Shown: positions 20,730 to 63,669, numbered from the stretch's first letter. The stretch is DNA of 64,000 nt from Allolobophora icterica (GCA_963556255.1 OY744605.1:37595608-37659607), one strand, 5' to 3'. Numbers and translations: made by a program. Notes: generated by a model not told the origin, from the sequence alone.

Positions 20730-22880
20730 AATTCTACATTAACTGTCTCTCAGCGCATACATCTAAATTGCAACTATCGGAAAAAATGTGTTTGATGTCG
20801 ATGACGACTACGGCGCCGGCGGTGCCGGCGGTGGCGGTGGGGGTGGCGGTGGCGGCGGCGGTGGCGGTGGCGGCGGTAGTACTCGTATGTTTAAAACTAT
20901 GTTCAGAGACAAGAAGAGAGCCAGAAATGGTCTCGCAGTGCTAAGAATATTGCTCGTTTTTCATTAGTTATAGCACAACTTTGCTGGTGACTGAAAAATT
21001 TGGCTTTTACCTTTGAGTGTAGATTTCTACAACTTTTTGCAAATGTTGTAGCCGCTTTCGCTCGAATTTCGAATGTTGTCAAGTTTAATTATTTTAAAAT
21101 GGTCTTGTAACATTGAAATCTTTGATAATGCCGTTTATGTGAAAACGCTGACTTTAACAAACTGAGCGTGTGTGGAACTATAATGATAATGCGTCGAGTA
21201 CAGATTTCCATATGTTGTGCGAGAAGTTGTATTATTGAAATAAATCAGCTTTTAACCTACAACTCGTGTCTTTGAGTATTTAGTTATTTTACATGCAATT
21301 GAAAAACACCTGAGAATGAAAATACGCAAAGTTGCACGTCTATAGAAGATCTCTCCTCTCAGACGAAACCTCTCGTTTTCTATCAAATTGCATCTCCAAC
21401 GCTTTGCTAGAACTATCATCCAAACTGCCCAAGACATGATAAAATTTTACAAGTGTACTTCGATTGCTGCTGCTTCCTACAAATCATCTCTAGGAATAAT
21501 GTGACAACCTCTGAAAATACAACATGCTTCCCAATGGAAATCACTCTGTTCACACAAATTGCACGCACATGTCTCATACTTTATCCGTTAGAACTCTCAT
21601 CTGCTTCAGTTCCATCATCAAAAGATGTACAGTTTCAAATACATTTCAGCCAAAAACTTAAAGTTTCCACAAATTCGCTTATTTCACGACATAGCCAAAA
21701 CCGTGCGAATTCGAGCTCGGCTTGCCAATTACCTTTACTTTCAAGCGTTCAAACCTTTAAAACGTCATCCCGTCGCACATTCTTTTTCATAACTTTGTTA
21801 TTTTAGCTCAAAATTTGTGAAAGAGTTCGCTAACTGGACATGTGTATGTAAAATGTTGGACAATGCACCCGTTCATACCATATGTCTCGATACGTAAACC
21901 TTTCCATGCTAATATTTCACCAAGTTGATCGTCTAAAACACGCAAATCAGCGTGCAAATCTTTCGTTGAAACGAACAAAGTTGTAAATTTTAGTATAGAA
22001 ACCGTCCTGGCCAGCGCTCGTGGAACTCAAAAGCTCACATTTTACTCTGCAAACCTTCAGGGCAACTCTCCTAAAAGACCCAAGTTTCTCACCTCGTAGG
22101 CGTCTCTGCATTCCAAAATTGTGTGTTTGCACTCTTCTCAGCAGACTTTACCTCGTAAGAGATGTCACTTTGCAATGTCTTGCACATCTTTGTAACATAA
22201 ACGGTCTCATTTTAGCTCTACACCTTGCGACTTCACATGATAAAAGTCGACATTTTACTGTAGAAATCCTTCATGCAGCTTGCAAGTTCTAAGTTTTATA
22301 AGTAAACTCTCAATCCAGCTGAATATGCAAACGTGAAAGATGTTAGCAAACCTTCAACACCTACATCTTTGTAGCAAAAACTTGTCATTTAGCCTGTATG
22401 CTCTCAAGTCCTGCGTCTTCGCAGACTAAAAGTTTGATATGTTGTGGAAATTAGTACATTTGGCTGTACAGTGTGGAAAGACTTAATCTTAGCAGCACCT
22501 AAAATGTGTAATTTTTACAATATGGATCTCCACTCTAACTACCTCACCAGACCGTGCAACAACTTTATAATGAGAACATTCGTCTCACTCATCTATCGAA
22601 AGAAAATTTTACCATGTTAATGAACTTCTCAAACTAAAAAACCTTCGTTTCACTCACCTTACAACCTTAAAGTTGTCAACTGGGGGTAAAACCCACTGTA
22701 AAACCCATCGCAATCACAGTCTTTGCCTAGTATAAATTGTAAGTTTAGCATTCAAACTATCGTCGCATGTGTCTGTCGAACTTACAATTTGACGTTTTAG
22801 TGAACAAACTATCATGGAAATTATGCCTTTTCCCTAAAACCTCTTCTCTCACCCTCTTCCTCTCTCTCCCATTCTACCTC

Positions 22881-22921
<41 letters not shown>

Positions 22922-22940
22922 CTCTCGCGCTCTTCCTCTC

Positions 22941-23011
<71 letters not shown>

Positions 23012-23481
23012 ACCTTCTTCTATCCCTCTTCTAAAACCTCTTCTCTCTCGCGCTCTCTCGCTCTCTCAACAGTCTTACAAACTAAAATTCGCAAACTTAA
23101 ACTCTCATTCCATACGTATTTGGAAACTCTAAAGTCGTCAGCGCACAGTCTTGATAATTAAAAAGTTGTAATTGTAGCGTACAAGTTTGTATTCCAAGTC
23201 TCGTAGGAATTGAAAATTCAGAATTTTGATAAAGAAAACGCTTCGATGTTTCCTCATAAGAGTTGTAACTTAGTTATACAAATCAACATCTCTACACACT
23301 GGGAATCTGAAAGTTGTTGTTTTAACGTTCGAACATCCAACTCATTCTGACTTTGCAAAGTATTACGCCTCCTATTCAAACTCTCTTTCCATTTTGCTTT
23401 TCAACATGTAAGTCCTAAACTTGATATGCTAACCATAAGTAAAACATGCAAATAACGAAGACATATTTCCGTTTAATAATC

Positions 23482-23487
23482 TTTATT
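23482..23487 (-). terminator. poly(A) signal of PC4-like gene, right arm
   Basis: Mirror of 16868-16873 (TTTATT on the top strand). Confidence 0.6.
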
Positions 23488-23558
23488 AAAACACATTCTG
23501 CTTGATTTCTTCCAATTATATGAAATGTCAGGTAAGAGCATATGTAAAGTCTAACGTC

Positions 23559-24125
23559 TTAAACACTTAACTCGTTAACCGAATCTGCTCCAAATGGGTT
23601 ACATTCTCGACAGTTCAAAAAACCCATCTGGTTCGCATGGTCCTCGCTGTCGTAGCACGGTGTGGCGACTTTGAGCTCTGGTAATTGCTCATGTAGTCTG
23701 AAAATCTTTGTCATCAGCGTTGCCCATTCGTCCAAACGCAAAGCGATTCCTCTGCGAGTTGGTCGCTCCTTTTTGGTGTTCAAGGGTTGGAAGTATCGCC
23801 GAATGTTTACACACTTTATACCCTTGGAAATAGTAACATAATATCTACCACCTATATGTTGGAAATATTCCACAGGCTGATTCGCTTTTAGCAACTCTAC
23901 GCTTCTGTCAATATCATCGAGATGTCTTAGGAAAGTTGCCCATCGCGGTTTGGTGAAGCAGACCCCCTTTCTTGTAGGGTATAGCTTGCCATGTCCCGTC
24001 TCGTATTCTCTTACGTGTATCATCAGATTCTCGTTGTACATGCCCGCAGTCAGACTCATTAAACAGATCTGGATTTGCTCGAGTCTTTTTAACCGTCTCT
24101 TGCTTTGCATCGTCCACTTCTTCAT
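23559..24125 (-). CDS. tandem PC4-like protein, right arm copy
   Basis: Inverted duplicate of 16230-16796; the predicted proteins are identical over all 188 residues. The same TATA box (24461-24467), candidate 5' exon (24323-24355) and poly(A) signal are conserved. The two copies diverge from each other's promoters outward to inward in the same relative position, so both would be transcribed toward the loop. Confidence 0.7.
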   Translation of the reverse strand: MKKWTMQSKRRLKRLEQIQICLMSLTAGMYNENLMIHVREYETGHGKLYPTRKGVCFTKPRWATFLRHLDDIDRSVELLKANQPVEYFQHIGGRYYVTISKGIKCVNIRRYFQPLNTKKERPTRRGIALRLDEWATLMTKIFRLHEQLPELKVATPCYDSEDHANQMGFLNCRECNPFGADSVNELSV

Positions 24126-24460
24126 TTCCACTTTTCAATCCTACCTACAAATACATTTACAGAACTTTGCTATAGTTTATGTGCAAGTAAAATCAGCATT
24201 TCACATGTGTGTGCATGCGTGCGTGTGTGAAAACTTCATACTAAATGGTCTAATATCGATGTTGTAGTTTGATTGTAATGCATGTGGTGAAATGCAAAAA
24301 CAAATTATTCACATATACTCACAGACATTGTAGACGATGCAGATCTTGAAAACATGTTCTCAGTGATATTAACGGCGAGTTCTGCTTGAGATAAACGTCT
24401 CTTTTCGTCTCCAGCGTCGATTTCCGAGTGAAGTAAATGGTCGTACCCATGTACAGAAAC

Positions 24461-24467
24461 TTTTATA
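24461..24467 (-). promoter_or_regulatory. TATA box of PC4-like gene, right arm
   Basis: Mirror of 15888-15894. Confidence 0.6.
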
Positions 24468-24668
24468 AGACGATACACAAAGAAGCTATGCTCATTGGTT
24501 GTTCATATGTTCTCATTGGTTATTTCAAAATTTGCCCCAGCATCTTTAAATATTTATATTGTAAGCCAACATGTGCACATGCATTTGCACATATAAATTT
24601 ATATATTTATGCATTTGTATTAAAGTGTCGTGTCATTGCCGCGCCATCTCAAAGCCTTTGATGTGTCA

Positions 24669-24773
<105 letters not shown>

Positions 24774-25029
24774 TGTAAGCTTTAAAATGACGAGTCATCA
24801 TGATGAGAGCTTTACTGATGTAAGTCTGTGCATATATATTTATATTTGCATGTGTAAACGCATATAAATCGAAAAACGTATTGGCATTGTGTATACAGAT
24901 GCTTTAGAATATGTTCAATAGGGTCTTTTGACGGACCAGTTGTATAGAATTATAGACTGTGCGCACTCAGCCGACTCGAGCTATGTTTGAATATCTTAAA
25001 ATATTTCAGAAGTTGTAAATGAATCTAAT

Positions 25030-25240
25030 GCAAATTCGGGTATGAAGTGAGAGCGACTTCATTTTCTTAGCCTCGGCATATGATGTTTGGTCTATCTCAA
25101 CATCATATTCGTCATATGTCAGTTGATTGTGCGTTGAACAGAAGTTTGGATTCAAATTTTCTGCCCTGGTGTGGGTTTGAACCGCCGACCTCTGGGTTGA
25201 TAGTCCAACGCGCTAACCACTCGGCTATGGTGTATTCTAA
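25030..25240 (-). mobile_element. tRNA-derived SINE, right arm copy
   Basis: Mirror of the left-arm SINE at the same position within the arm. It retains 14 bases (GAATCCAAACTTCT on the minus strand) missing from the left copy. Confidence 0.85.
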
Positions 25241-25401
25241 AATAACTAAAATATTTAAAAATTGTGTCAAGAAATAAGTTTATTCAACATTTGAAATGAT
25301 CCAATAATTAAATCGTGTAAGAGTACAAATTAGGGTTCAAATCTAATTTAAAAATATTAAATGTAAAAGAATTAATTAGAAACAATACTCTGTCAGAATG
25401 A

Positions 25402-25615
25402 CCTGTCCTGAAACCCAACATAAGACGTCATTTGCTGTCCTGAAACCCAACATAGTACGTCATTTGCTGTCCGAAAACCCAACATAGGACGTCATTTGCT
25501 GTCCGAAAACCCAACATAGGACGTCATTTGCTGTCCGAAAACCCAACATAGGACGTCATTTGCTGTCCGAAAACCCAACATAGGACGTCATTTGCTGTCC
25601 GAAAACCCAACATAT
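25402..25615 (-). repeat. seven subterminal 32-bp repeats, right arm
   Basis: Mirror of 14731-14945 with the same unit count and variant order. At the second unit from the end the left arm has AATAACG where this arm has AATGACG. Confidence 0.9.
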
Positions 25616-25625
25616 GTTTACTACT

Positions 25626-25631
25626 AATAGG
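25626..25631 (+). other. right target-site duplication AATAGG
   Basis: Matches 14716-14721; followed by CCATTATTCC, the continuation of the minisatellite unit. Confidence 0.9.
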
Positions 25632-25640
25632 CCATTATTC

Positions 25641-26056
25641 CAGAGGCGTAACTTTGGTCTAGAAAGTGGGGGTACTAAATTTCGCACTGTGTTAGCTTCG
25701 CGACTGTTAAATAATTATAACGGCATCGTTTCTATTACAAGCATAATAATAATTACAGGCTTGATGATGATGAAGATGATGATGATGATGATGATAACAA
25801 CAACAACAACAACAACAATAATAATAATAATAATAGCGACAATAATAATAATAATAACAATGAGAGTGATGATGATGTTGATCACACTGATGATAATGCT
25901 TGGTGATTGTTTTGAATCTTGAGGGCTTCCTCAGATAAAATAGGCCTACTACTGGACAAAAACAATGGGTATGAAAAGTGGGGGTACGGTATACCATCCA
26001 GTCCAAAAAGTGGGGGATACGGGTACCCATCGTACCCTCCATAAATTACGCCTATG
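25641..26056. mobile_element. hAT-like MITE with microsatellite core
   Basis: Ends CAGAGGCGTAACTTTGG and AATTACGCCTATG. The core carries ATG, AAC and AAT runs (25763-25860). The flanks do not match: left is minisatellite, right is LINE, so the junction looks recombined. Confidence 0.65.
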
Positions 26057-26146
26057 GGTTAAAGGAGAAGTGTGGATCAAAAGTAATACCTAGATTGCGG
26101 AGGTGAAGGTAAGAGACCACGAGTTAGTCGATAGGTGCATGGAAGG
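26057..26146 (-). mobile_element. CR1/L2-like LINE fragment (distal part)
   Basis: On the minus strand one frame reads RNLGITFDPHFSFN, matching the post-RT motif DLGVTLDNSLTF of the intact LINE at 31.7 kb. It continues the fragment at 28043-28970, from which it is separated by the nested element. Confidence 0.65.
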
Positions 26147-26198
26147 CATGGGCGCCCGCAGGATTTTTTGCAGGGGAGGTCAGTCACGGCCGGGAGCA

Positions 26199-26341
26199 CT
26201 GGCGGCGATCTTGTTTGACAGGTGGGGGGGGGCACTTTTGAACTGATCTGGTCAAAAAAGAGTTTTGAACTGATCTGCTTAAAAAGAGGTCAATTTTTTT
26301 CGTGTGATGACCTTTTTTGGTGTTTCTTCTAAATTTGGGGT
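26199..26341. mobile_element. copy of the GGCGGCGATC MITE
   Basis: Shares CACTGGCGGCGATC, TTTGACAGGTGGGGGG and TTTGGTGTTTCTTC with 9032-9224 in inverse orientation. Confidence 0.6.
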
Positions 26342-26379
26342 CGGATGTATGGTGTGTCGGATGTATGGTGTCACTTGGT

Positions 26380-26770
26380 GTGCCTCCTATCTTCGTCAGT
26401 TATTCACAGTCCAACTACTCCGCTCAACCAACTCCTCATCCGCCCTAACACTTCGCCCTTCCGTCACCTCATCGCTAAAATGTGCAAATCGCTTTATAGC
26501 CATAGCTGTTCTGCTTCTCTTGAATAAACTCTCACCAGAATTACGACAAATATCAGATCCTTCCTACGAACTCACCAAAACCTTACCTCTTGTCGCTTTC
26601 ACTCAAAACATAAAACACTGCTCTTTCACAGATCTTAACCTGCTTCCTTCTCTTCCACTTGCCTTACATACCGCTTCAGTTCTAAACTCCATCAACCGTA
26701 GCCGTCTGACTGCCTGCCAGGCCTGTCTGACCCCCTTGCACTTTGACCCCCTGCCTATAGATTTTGTTTG
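26380..26770 (+). pseudogene. LINE ORF2 C-terminal fragment
   Basis: A frame shows WNKLSPELR-like and ELTKTLPLVAFTQN phrases that match the C-terminal region of CR1/L2-type ORF2 (compare LWNGLPPFVRS in the LINE at 31.7 kb). Frameshifts interrupt it. Confidence 0.6.
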
Positions 26771-27226
26771 ACTGAGCGCCTGCGAATAATCTGGTTCCCG
26801 CGACCTATAGCTTTTGTGGGCATTGAAGTAATCGCGAGATTACGATTGCGATTACAAGTAAAAACTGCGAACAAAACGGACTTTTTGTGTGGAAGAAAGT
26901 AAAATGTAAAGGAATATGGCCATCTCTAATGCTGTTTGTCAATTTTTCTGATGCTCAGATTTAGGCAAATTGTTTACAAATGCAGTCTCGACTCTCAACA
27001 GTTTAGTTGCACTTACCATCACATCTTCCAGCTGGTGACTTTGAAAACGACAGCTAAGTTTAAATTACTTTAATGGCAGTCCACTAGATATTATGAATTT
27101 TATTAATTTAAAATTTAGTTACAATCCTCTGTATTCTCGAATGAGGCCTACAATGATGGGATCTCGAAACTGAACTGATCTAGTCTCTCTTTCTCCTCCC
27201 AATCTGAAAGCTCATACATAAATATG

Positions 27227-27396
<170 letters not shown>

Positions 27397-27427
27397 CAGC
27401 TGTCTTAGTAATTAGTTGACCTGTGTC

Positions 27428-27604
27428 CAGGGCCACCGACAGAAATTCCGGGCCCCTAGGCATAGCAGTCATGGGCCCCTAAACTATCATTAGGCTTTAT
27501 GAGAAAAGTTGATTGCGGGCCCGGCCCGGGCCCCTAAAAATCGCCGGAAAATCGCCGGGCCCCTGGGCATTTGCTCCCCTTGCCCTCCCCTCTCGGCGGG
27601 CCTG
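27428..27604. mobile_element. 177-bp GC-rich MITE
   Basis: Ends CAGGGCCACCGACAG and GGCGGGCCTG with internal GGGCCCCT repeats; flanks CCTGTGTC and CCTGTGTT form a 7/8 duplication. Confidence 0.65.
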
Positions 27605-28042
27605 CCTGTGTTTTATCTCTATATCCATGTCCAACCACTCTCTCTTCAATCTTGTAGGATATGAAATATTGCGCGTGTCACCATCCTCCGCCTTTGAGCC
27701 ATGCAGAGAGAAACCCAAGCTATAACACCTGTTTAACCTTTCAGACCGAGAGAGTATACGGTTTCCAGTATCCACGATTCTCTGGGCAGTCGCATTAGCT
27801 TGCTGACCCTAAGGTCAGGGCTGGCATTGGCCGGCTCTAAGTAGGTTCCATTAAGCCTACTGTGTTATTTCTATTAATTCTATAGTGTATCAACTCTGGG
27901 GTTCTCTTCAAAAGCCAGCACTTGCCGTTGCTTTCAAACTCAGACAGTAAGGTTTTCAGTATCTATGATTCTCTTGGCAGTCACATCATGATTTCCAGGG
28001 GGGTCACGCGACCCCCCTTGACCTATGCTGCGGGCGCCCATG

Positions 28043-28970
28043 ATGGAAGGGTCAGGGATTTTCTTGATTTGATTAGGAAGGTCTAGGATGATGAATTTTG
28101 TTTTGGAATGGTTAAAGCAGACGAGACTGGATGACATCCACTGTGAGATTAGGTTAACCACGTTGAGTAATTGCGTGATGGAGGTGGAGAAAGAGCTTAC
28201 GGAGAGGGATATGTAGTTAGGTGTCGTCTGCGTAGAGATGGTGGTCAACAGAGGATTTTATGAGATGGTTTAAATGTGTCGGAATACAGTAACAGGATGA
28301 AGAGGAGTGGACCCAGGACGTAGCCTTGAGGGACACCACAGGAGAGAGGGAGGTGTTGCGAGCAGTGGCTGAAGGCTTTAACAGTGAAGGATCAGGAAGA
28401 CAAGTAAGACTAGAACCAGAGTAGAGCAGTGCCAGAGACGTCAAACCAAGAAGATAATCGTTGAAGGAGGCTGTGAATGACAGTGTCAAATGCGGCGGAA
28501 ATATCGAGAAGACAGAGGCAGGAGACTTGCTGATGGCTGACGGTAGAGACCAGTTTATTGCACAGATCGATGCAACTCAAGTTTCTGTGGAGTGGTGTTT
28601 AGTGAAGCCAGATTGGTGGGGTTATGAAGTGAATCAGAAGAGAGGTAGTCGTTTAGCCGAGCAGGACAATAATTCTTTCAGTTAACTTAGATAGAATGGA
28701 AAGATTGGAGATGGGACAGTAGATAGGTTTTCCATGTCAAGATTTGCTTTTTTGAGAAGGGGAGTGACTAGAGTGTTTAAATGCAATTGGGAAGTTGCCG
28801 GTAGAGAGTGAGAGATTGATAATTTTGGTGATTAAAGGAGCGACGACAGAGGCACAGTCTTTTAGAAGAGAGGTAGAAATTTAGCAGGAGCGACACTTCT
28901 GCTTTGGAGGTGGGGGAGAGAATTGGGAGCGATAACTGATAGGCAGTAGGAGTAGGCACTCGCCTCGTCT
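28043..28970 (-). pseudogene. CR1/L2-like LINE reverse transcriptase fragment
   Basis: On the minus strand broken frames give an RT palm with a YADDT box, then SSFSTSITQLLNVVNLISQW and HSKTKFIILD, the same order as in the intact LINE at 31.7 kb. Interrupted by the element 26147-28042 just after DPSIM. Confidence 0.75.
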
Positions 28971-29709
28971 TGCCTCATACTGGCTACAGGCCTGCTCGCA
29001 ATACAAAGTTAAGACTATGCATCTAATGCCTGTAGAAATGCTAAACAGAGCCTGCAGAAAGTTTTCAGTACACGTATGCCTTTCAGCAATCTATTTAATT
29101 TAGCAATGATACGAATCCTACGTTGAGACTGATCATGCAGAATGCCGAATCTACGGTTACACACCAGATACGAACTTCAACGGGTCTTCTGTCTAAGTAT
29201 AAAAATACTTGTGCATTTAATTTTGCACAAATATAATCATAAGCTTGAGTTGGTCATAAATTTATTATTCATTCAAGGGTGCCAATAGGATGAAAAAAAT
29301 AACAAGTTCACAAAGATTGAGACCAGGTTGATGAAAATTTAATGATCAAATTTCATATGTTACAATTTACACAAAGAGCAAACAAAAACTCCTAAAAACT
29401 GAAAAGAATGACTAAAGAAACAGTTAATAAACAGCATGAAATAAGCTTAAAAGCAGTTCCAAGAAGACCATTTATTTATTCTTTGCAAACCTGACATGGC
29501 AACAACTGCAACAAGACAAATATATCACCTGCATTGTAAAAACAATTAGACGCAATATTAAAATGTCATAAATTAGTACTAATAGTCACATACATGGTAA
29601 TCTGATGTTCTTGAATCAAATGATATCAAAGAAATTGGCTGACACCAAACTTGTCAGTGATAGATCAAAACAGCAAATTATGCGGCGCTGCTTTACTGGA
29701 GTACTAACC
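28971..29709. other. intergenic, no gene seen
   Basis: AT-rich sequence without a supported frame or repeat structure. Confidence 0.4.
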
Positions 29710-29854
29710 CAGAGGCGGCGCCACGATTTGAAAAGTAGTACGGCAAATTAGAGGGTCTGGGTAAAAGTGTACGGCAAAATCATGTTTTTGCCGTAAAACC
29801 GTTAAAAGTGGTACGGCAAAAGCCGTACAACAAACATAGGCGGCGCCGCCACTG
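29710..29854. mobile_element. 145-bp hAT-like MITE
   Basis: Ends CAGAGGCGGCGCC and GGCGGCGCCGCCACTG; exact 8-bp duplication TACTAACC (29702-29709 and 29855-29862). Confidence 0.85.
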
Positions 29855-31720
29855 TACTAACCAGATTTGATCCCTCCATGCAAGTACAAGAAAGACATTG
29901 GACCTGAAGGGAACAGAGTAAACAGAGATAATTATTTCTTTGGACCCACATGTGCCAAAAGCCAGTGTAACAGATGAGGATATTGATTATGTTAATTAAA
30001 CAGACAAGCCCAGTTCCATGAGATAAAACTCTTTTAGGATTAGTCCTAACAAGAAATTAAATGTAAATGAGTCATTTGTGCCCATCACTACCAAAGTAAT
30101 CAGAACCAATGACAATGATGATTATGATGAAACTGCACTTGGTACGAGACACAAAATAATAACAATCGAGAGTTGCCTTTCACCATCTGAGGTAAGAAAA
30201 TGTAATTATCTAAGATATTTCTAAGAATCTTTAATGTGCAGAGTGATACAGAGGTAAAGATTCTTCAGAAGTTTGAAATCATGAACTTCACAGATTCTAC
30301 AAATTAAATTGGGTAAAGTAGTCAAAGCGACAAAGTAAAATTGAAAAAGCAAAAAACTTAAAAAAAAACTCAAAACCCTTTACATGTACAAAACTCTTTA
30401 TAAGTAATATCATATTTAAATAACTGTAAATAAGATTTTCCACTAAACTGCTGCTACTTGATGATTCTCTTAATCCAGCTGAAATGTTACGAAAACCGGA
30501 ATACTTCTTCAGATCTTTCCTAGATATGAAAACTTAAAAACATTTACAACTATTTTTTACTCACAGGACATTAACACTCAAAAAAGGTAAACAGAAGCAC
30601 AAAGAAAAGGAAATATGAAGAAAGGAAAAGGCAAGAAGGAAGAACCTGACAAAGTCAAGGAAATGAAGAACACAAGAAAGAAGACAGGAAATGTTCGTGC
30701 AAACAAAGAAGCTGTAATCATACTGGCAACAATAGTACATTGTCAGTTTCAAGCCATTACTATAATCAATAGTGTATTGTAACTTCGAAAGATGTAATAG
30801 ATTACCTATGAATATATGTGTCACAAAGTTTAAGTAAGTATGTCAGAGATCTGCTAACAGTTAAGGCATGTCATGAAATTCAAAGTGCATGCCTTTCAAG
30901 ACATCGAAAGATGTAATAGATTACGAATATATCTGTCACAAAGTTTAAGTAAGTATGTCATCACAGAAATTTGCTAAAGAAATTCCAGCAAAACTTTCAT
31001 TGATTCATGTCTTTCAAAGTTAAGACATGTCATGAAATTCAAAAGTGCATGCTTTTCACGACATGCTCTGACAGCACAGACAAGACTAAACATTAATTCA
31101 CCAATTCTTATGTTTCAAGCGCAAAGACACAATTGACTTAATATTCTGAGTATAACAGTCCAAATGAATGAAGCTAGATTGCCAACTATGAAGCATCGAA
31201 TTCAAATATATGCCAGAAGATCTCAAACATCGAAGACGGACAAAAGCATGGCTGGCTGAAGCATCATTACGTTACTCTAAATTATTAAGTTACATAATCC
31301 TAATCTATTGATATATGTTGTACAGTTTACATCAGAGGTCAGATAGCTACCACTATAAATGTCAGACGACACTGAAACAACATTGGTCCAGAACCTGAAT
31401 TTTGGTCTAGCTAGCATTCAGCGATTGTCAAGGATGCTCAAAATCAGTTTCAACTAACTGCTAACCTGCTCACTTAAAGTTGGCCAAAAGTTTGAATTTG
31501 TTGGTCCCAAAATGCCGAGTTGAAAACAAAATGTTTAATGTTAAATCAGTATAATCTTTCGACTTCTTCCTGTCCCTCTTCAACTACTGTTAACTTGAAA
31601 GTTTATTTCAAAGAAAATTTGATACTTTTAGTTAGAGAGCATTGTTGAAAGCCATGAACACGTTGTGAACTACACCTGGAAGATAAAAAGCGATAACCGG
31701 GTAAGATGATGATTCAAACA
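29855..31720. other. intergenic, no gene seen
   Basis: AT-rich. A ~130-base direct duplication is visible (~30786-30900 and ~30905-31060: GAAAGATGTAATAGATTAC, CACAAAGTTTAAGTAAGTAT, GACATGTCATGAAATTCAAA). Confidence 0.5.
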
Positions 31721-33532
31721 TTCTATCCATGGCACAATGTGAACCAAAGACGCCTTTGGTCTTCCATCTCGGGTCTACTGGGCCGGCCTTCTCGTCCTTC
31801 AGAAATTCCTGCCTTCTCCGCAAATGAATTCTTGACTATGCTCACGGAAAAGACTGACCGACTCAGAGCCTCCACATCAGATGCTCCTCCACCGACGTTT
31901 ACCACAACGTCTTCTGCTTTTGACGATTTCCGACCCATATTGGACTCGGACCTTCGTACAGTTCTTTCATCAGTTAATTTAAATTCTTGTGAATTAGATC
32001 CTCTTCCCCCTTTCATTCTTAGTGACATTTTAGATGATTTTGCTCCATTTCTGCTTTATCTCTTTAATAGGTCCCTCTCTGAAGGTTGTGTCCCCGCCTC
32101 GCAAAAGCGGGCCATTGTTTTCCCCTCACTCAAGAAGCCCAATCTTGACACAAACCTCTGCCAAAACTACCGTCCAATCTCTAATCTATCATTTCTATCT
32201 AAAACCCTTGAACGCCTTGTCTCTCTTCAACTTCTTCCCTATCTGGAACAATCTGGGCTTCTACCTCCCTTTCAGTCAGGTTTTAGGGCTCACCACTCCA
32301 CTGAAACTGCCCTCCTTTCCTTGCTTTCTGAAATTTATTCAGCTGTTGATAGGTCCGAACTCACCCTTCTGGCACTATATGATGTCTCTGCAGCCTTTGA
32401 CATGGTGGACCACACCATTCTTCTACAGCGTCTTGAGACCTCTTGTGGTCTGAAGGGCCCCCCTCTCCAGTGGTTCCGGTCATACCTGTCTGATCGCACT
32501 CAGATGGTTATCTCTGGTGAATCTAGAACTCTGTGGGTCCCTATTAAACTCGGTGTTCCGCAGGGCTCTGTTCTGGGCCCTCTCCTCTTTATTTTGTACA
32601 CGGCTGGTATCCCCTCTCTCTTCCCCATCCATGGGGCTTCAGGCCATCTCTTTGCTGACGATGTCCAGGCTTATGTCCATGGGCCTCCTTCCTCTCAACT
32701 TCTTCTTGTTCAGCGCATCGAAGCTCTTTCTCGTGATCTTCATACCTGGATGTCTTGCAATCGCCTCTCCCTCAATTCGTCAAAAACCCAGTTTATCTGG
32801 TTTGGCACTCCTCAGCAACTTAAAAAACTCGACTTTGCTGTGCTGTCTCAAAGGTTTCCGCTTTTCACTTTCTCGTCTAGCGTTCGTGATCTAGGAGTGA
32901 CCCTTGACAATTCTCTCACCTTTACTGAACACATTTCCAAACTCACTCGCACTTCCTATTTTCACCTAAGGCGCCTTAGAGCTATCCGTCGCTCTCTGTC
33001 ATCTCCAATTTTCACTTCAATTGTCCATGCATTTGTCTGCTCTAGACTTGACTACTGCAATTCCCTCCTCATTGGTCTTCCCAAAGTCCGTCTTGCTCCT
33101 CTTCAGTCCGTTCTCAATGCTGCTGCTAGATTAATTGCCCGTCTTCCTCGATTCTCTCATATCACCACCTTTATGGCAGAAGAACTCCACTGGCTCCCGC
33201 TTTCTGCCCGCATCCAATTTAAGGTCCTCATCCTTGTCTCTAAGGCTCAGCTTGGTTTCGCTCCAAAATATTTATGTGACTTATTTCATCGCCCTCACTC
33301 TGCGGCTTCTCTTCGTCCTCTTCGTTCATCTGACCGTTTGGACCTCCTCGTTCCCCGTGTCAGGACTTCACTGGCTCAATCTAGGTCGTTTGCTTCCATT
33401 GGCCCTGCTCTTTGGAATGGGCTTCCTCCGTTTGTTCGTTCTTCTATTCTCTCAGGTAGCGTCTCTTCCTCTTTTACCTTTCTTAAAACTTGCTTTTTCT
33501 CTCGGGGTCTATCGCACTGGGAGCGCTTCTGA
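31706..33532 (+). CDS. 5'-truncated LINE (CR1/L2-like) reverse transcriptase ORF2
   Basis: An uninterrupted 608-residue frame. It lacks the endonuclease domain, so the copy is 5'-truncated; LINE homology starts at about NVNQRRLWSSISGLL. RT motifs in order: YRPISNLSFLSKTLERLV, FQSGFRAHHSTETALL, LYDVSAAFDMVDH (catalytic Asp), GVPQGSVLGPLLF and LFADDVQAY. The C-terminal region has SRLDYCNSLLIGLP and FASIGPALWNGLPP. The stop lies in a 3' hairpin that precedes an ATACA tail. It lies just beyond the stop codon of the ORP gene, on the opposite strand. The open frame suggests recent insertion. Confidence 0.92.
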   Translation: MMIQTFYPWHNVNQRRLWSSISGLLGRPSRPSEIPAFSANEFLTMLTEKTDRLRASTSDAPPPTFTTTSSAFDDFRPILDSDLRTVLSSVNLNSCELDPLPPFILSDILDDFAPFLLYLFNRSLSEGCVPASQKRAIVFPSLKKPNLDTNLCQNYRPISNLSFLSKTLERLVSLQLLPYLEQSGLLPPFQSGFRAHHSTETALLSLLSEIYSAVDRSELTLLALYDVSAAFDMVDHTILLQRLETSCGLKGPPLQWFRSYLSDRTQMVISGESRTLWVPIKLGVPQGSVLGPLLFILYTAGIPSLFPIHGASGHLFADDVQAYVHGPPSSQLLLVQRIEALSRDLHTWMSCNRLSLNSSKTQFIWFGTPQQLKKLDFAVLSQRFPLFTFSSSVRDLGVTLDNSLTFTEHISKLTRTSYFHLRRLRAIRRSLSSPIFTSIVHAFVCSRLDYCNSLLIGLPKVRLAPLQSVLNAAARLIARLPRFSHITTFMAEELHWLPLSARIQFKVLILVSKAQLGFAPKYLCDLFHRPHSAASLRPLRSSDRLDLLVPRVRTSLAQSRSFASIGPALWNGLPPFVRSSILSGSVSSSFTFLKTCFFSRGLSHWERF

Positions 33533-33592
33533 ATGGCCCTCCCGCTAGAAGCGCTTTATAAATGTCCGAATACAATACAATACAATACAAAA
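33510..33592 (+). mobile_element. LINE 3' end: hairpin and (AATAC)n tail
   Basis: AGCGCTTCT pairs with AGAAGCGCT across the stop codon, followed by TTTATAAATGTCC and four ATACA units. The same layout (CACTGGGAGC...CTGAATGGCC...GTGCTATATAAAT) is at 37187-37250, so this is the family's 3' recognition end. Confidence 0.8.
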
Positions 33593-33740
33593 TGCAGCCT
33601 ATTGGAACAGCCAATAAATTCTTGTAAAAGATCATCAAAATACCACAGTCATTACAGCATCACTAATGGAATGAGTTTTGATTTGATATTATAGCGCATA
33701 ACATTTAACAGTGAACTATCCTTTTGATGCTATGTGTTGC

Positions 33741-63669
<29,929 letters not shown>

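Noticed and set aside
20675..20944. Frame overlapping the RING gene that ends in an Ala/Val run
   Set aside because: The Ala/Val part is the GGC/GCG repeat at the arm junction; no features of a protein.
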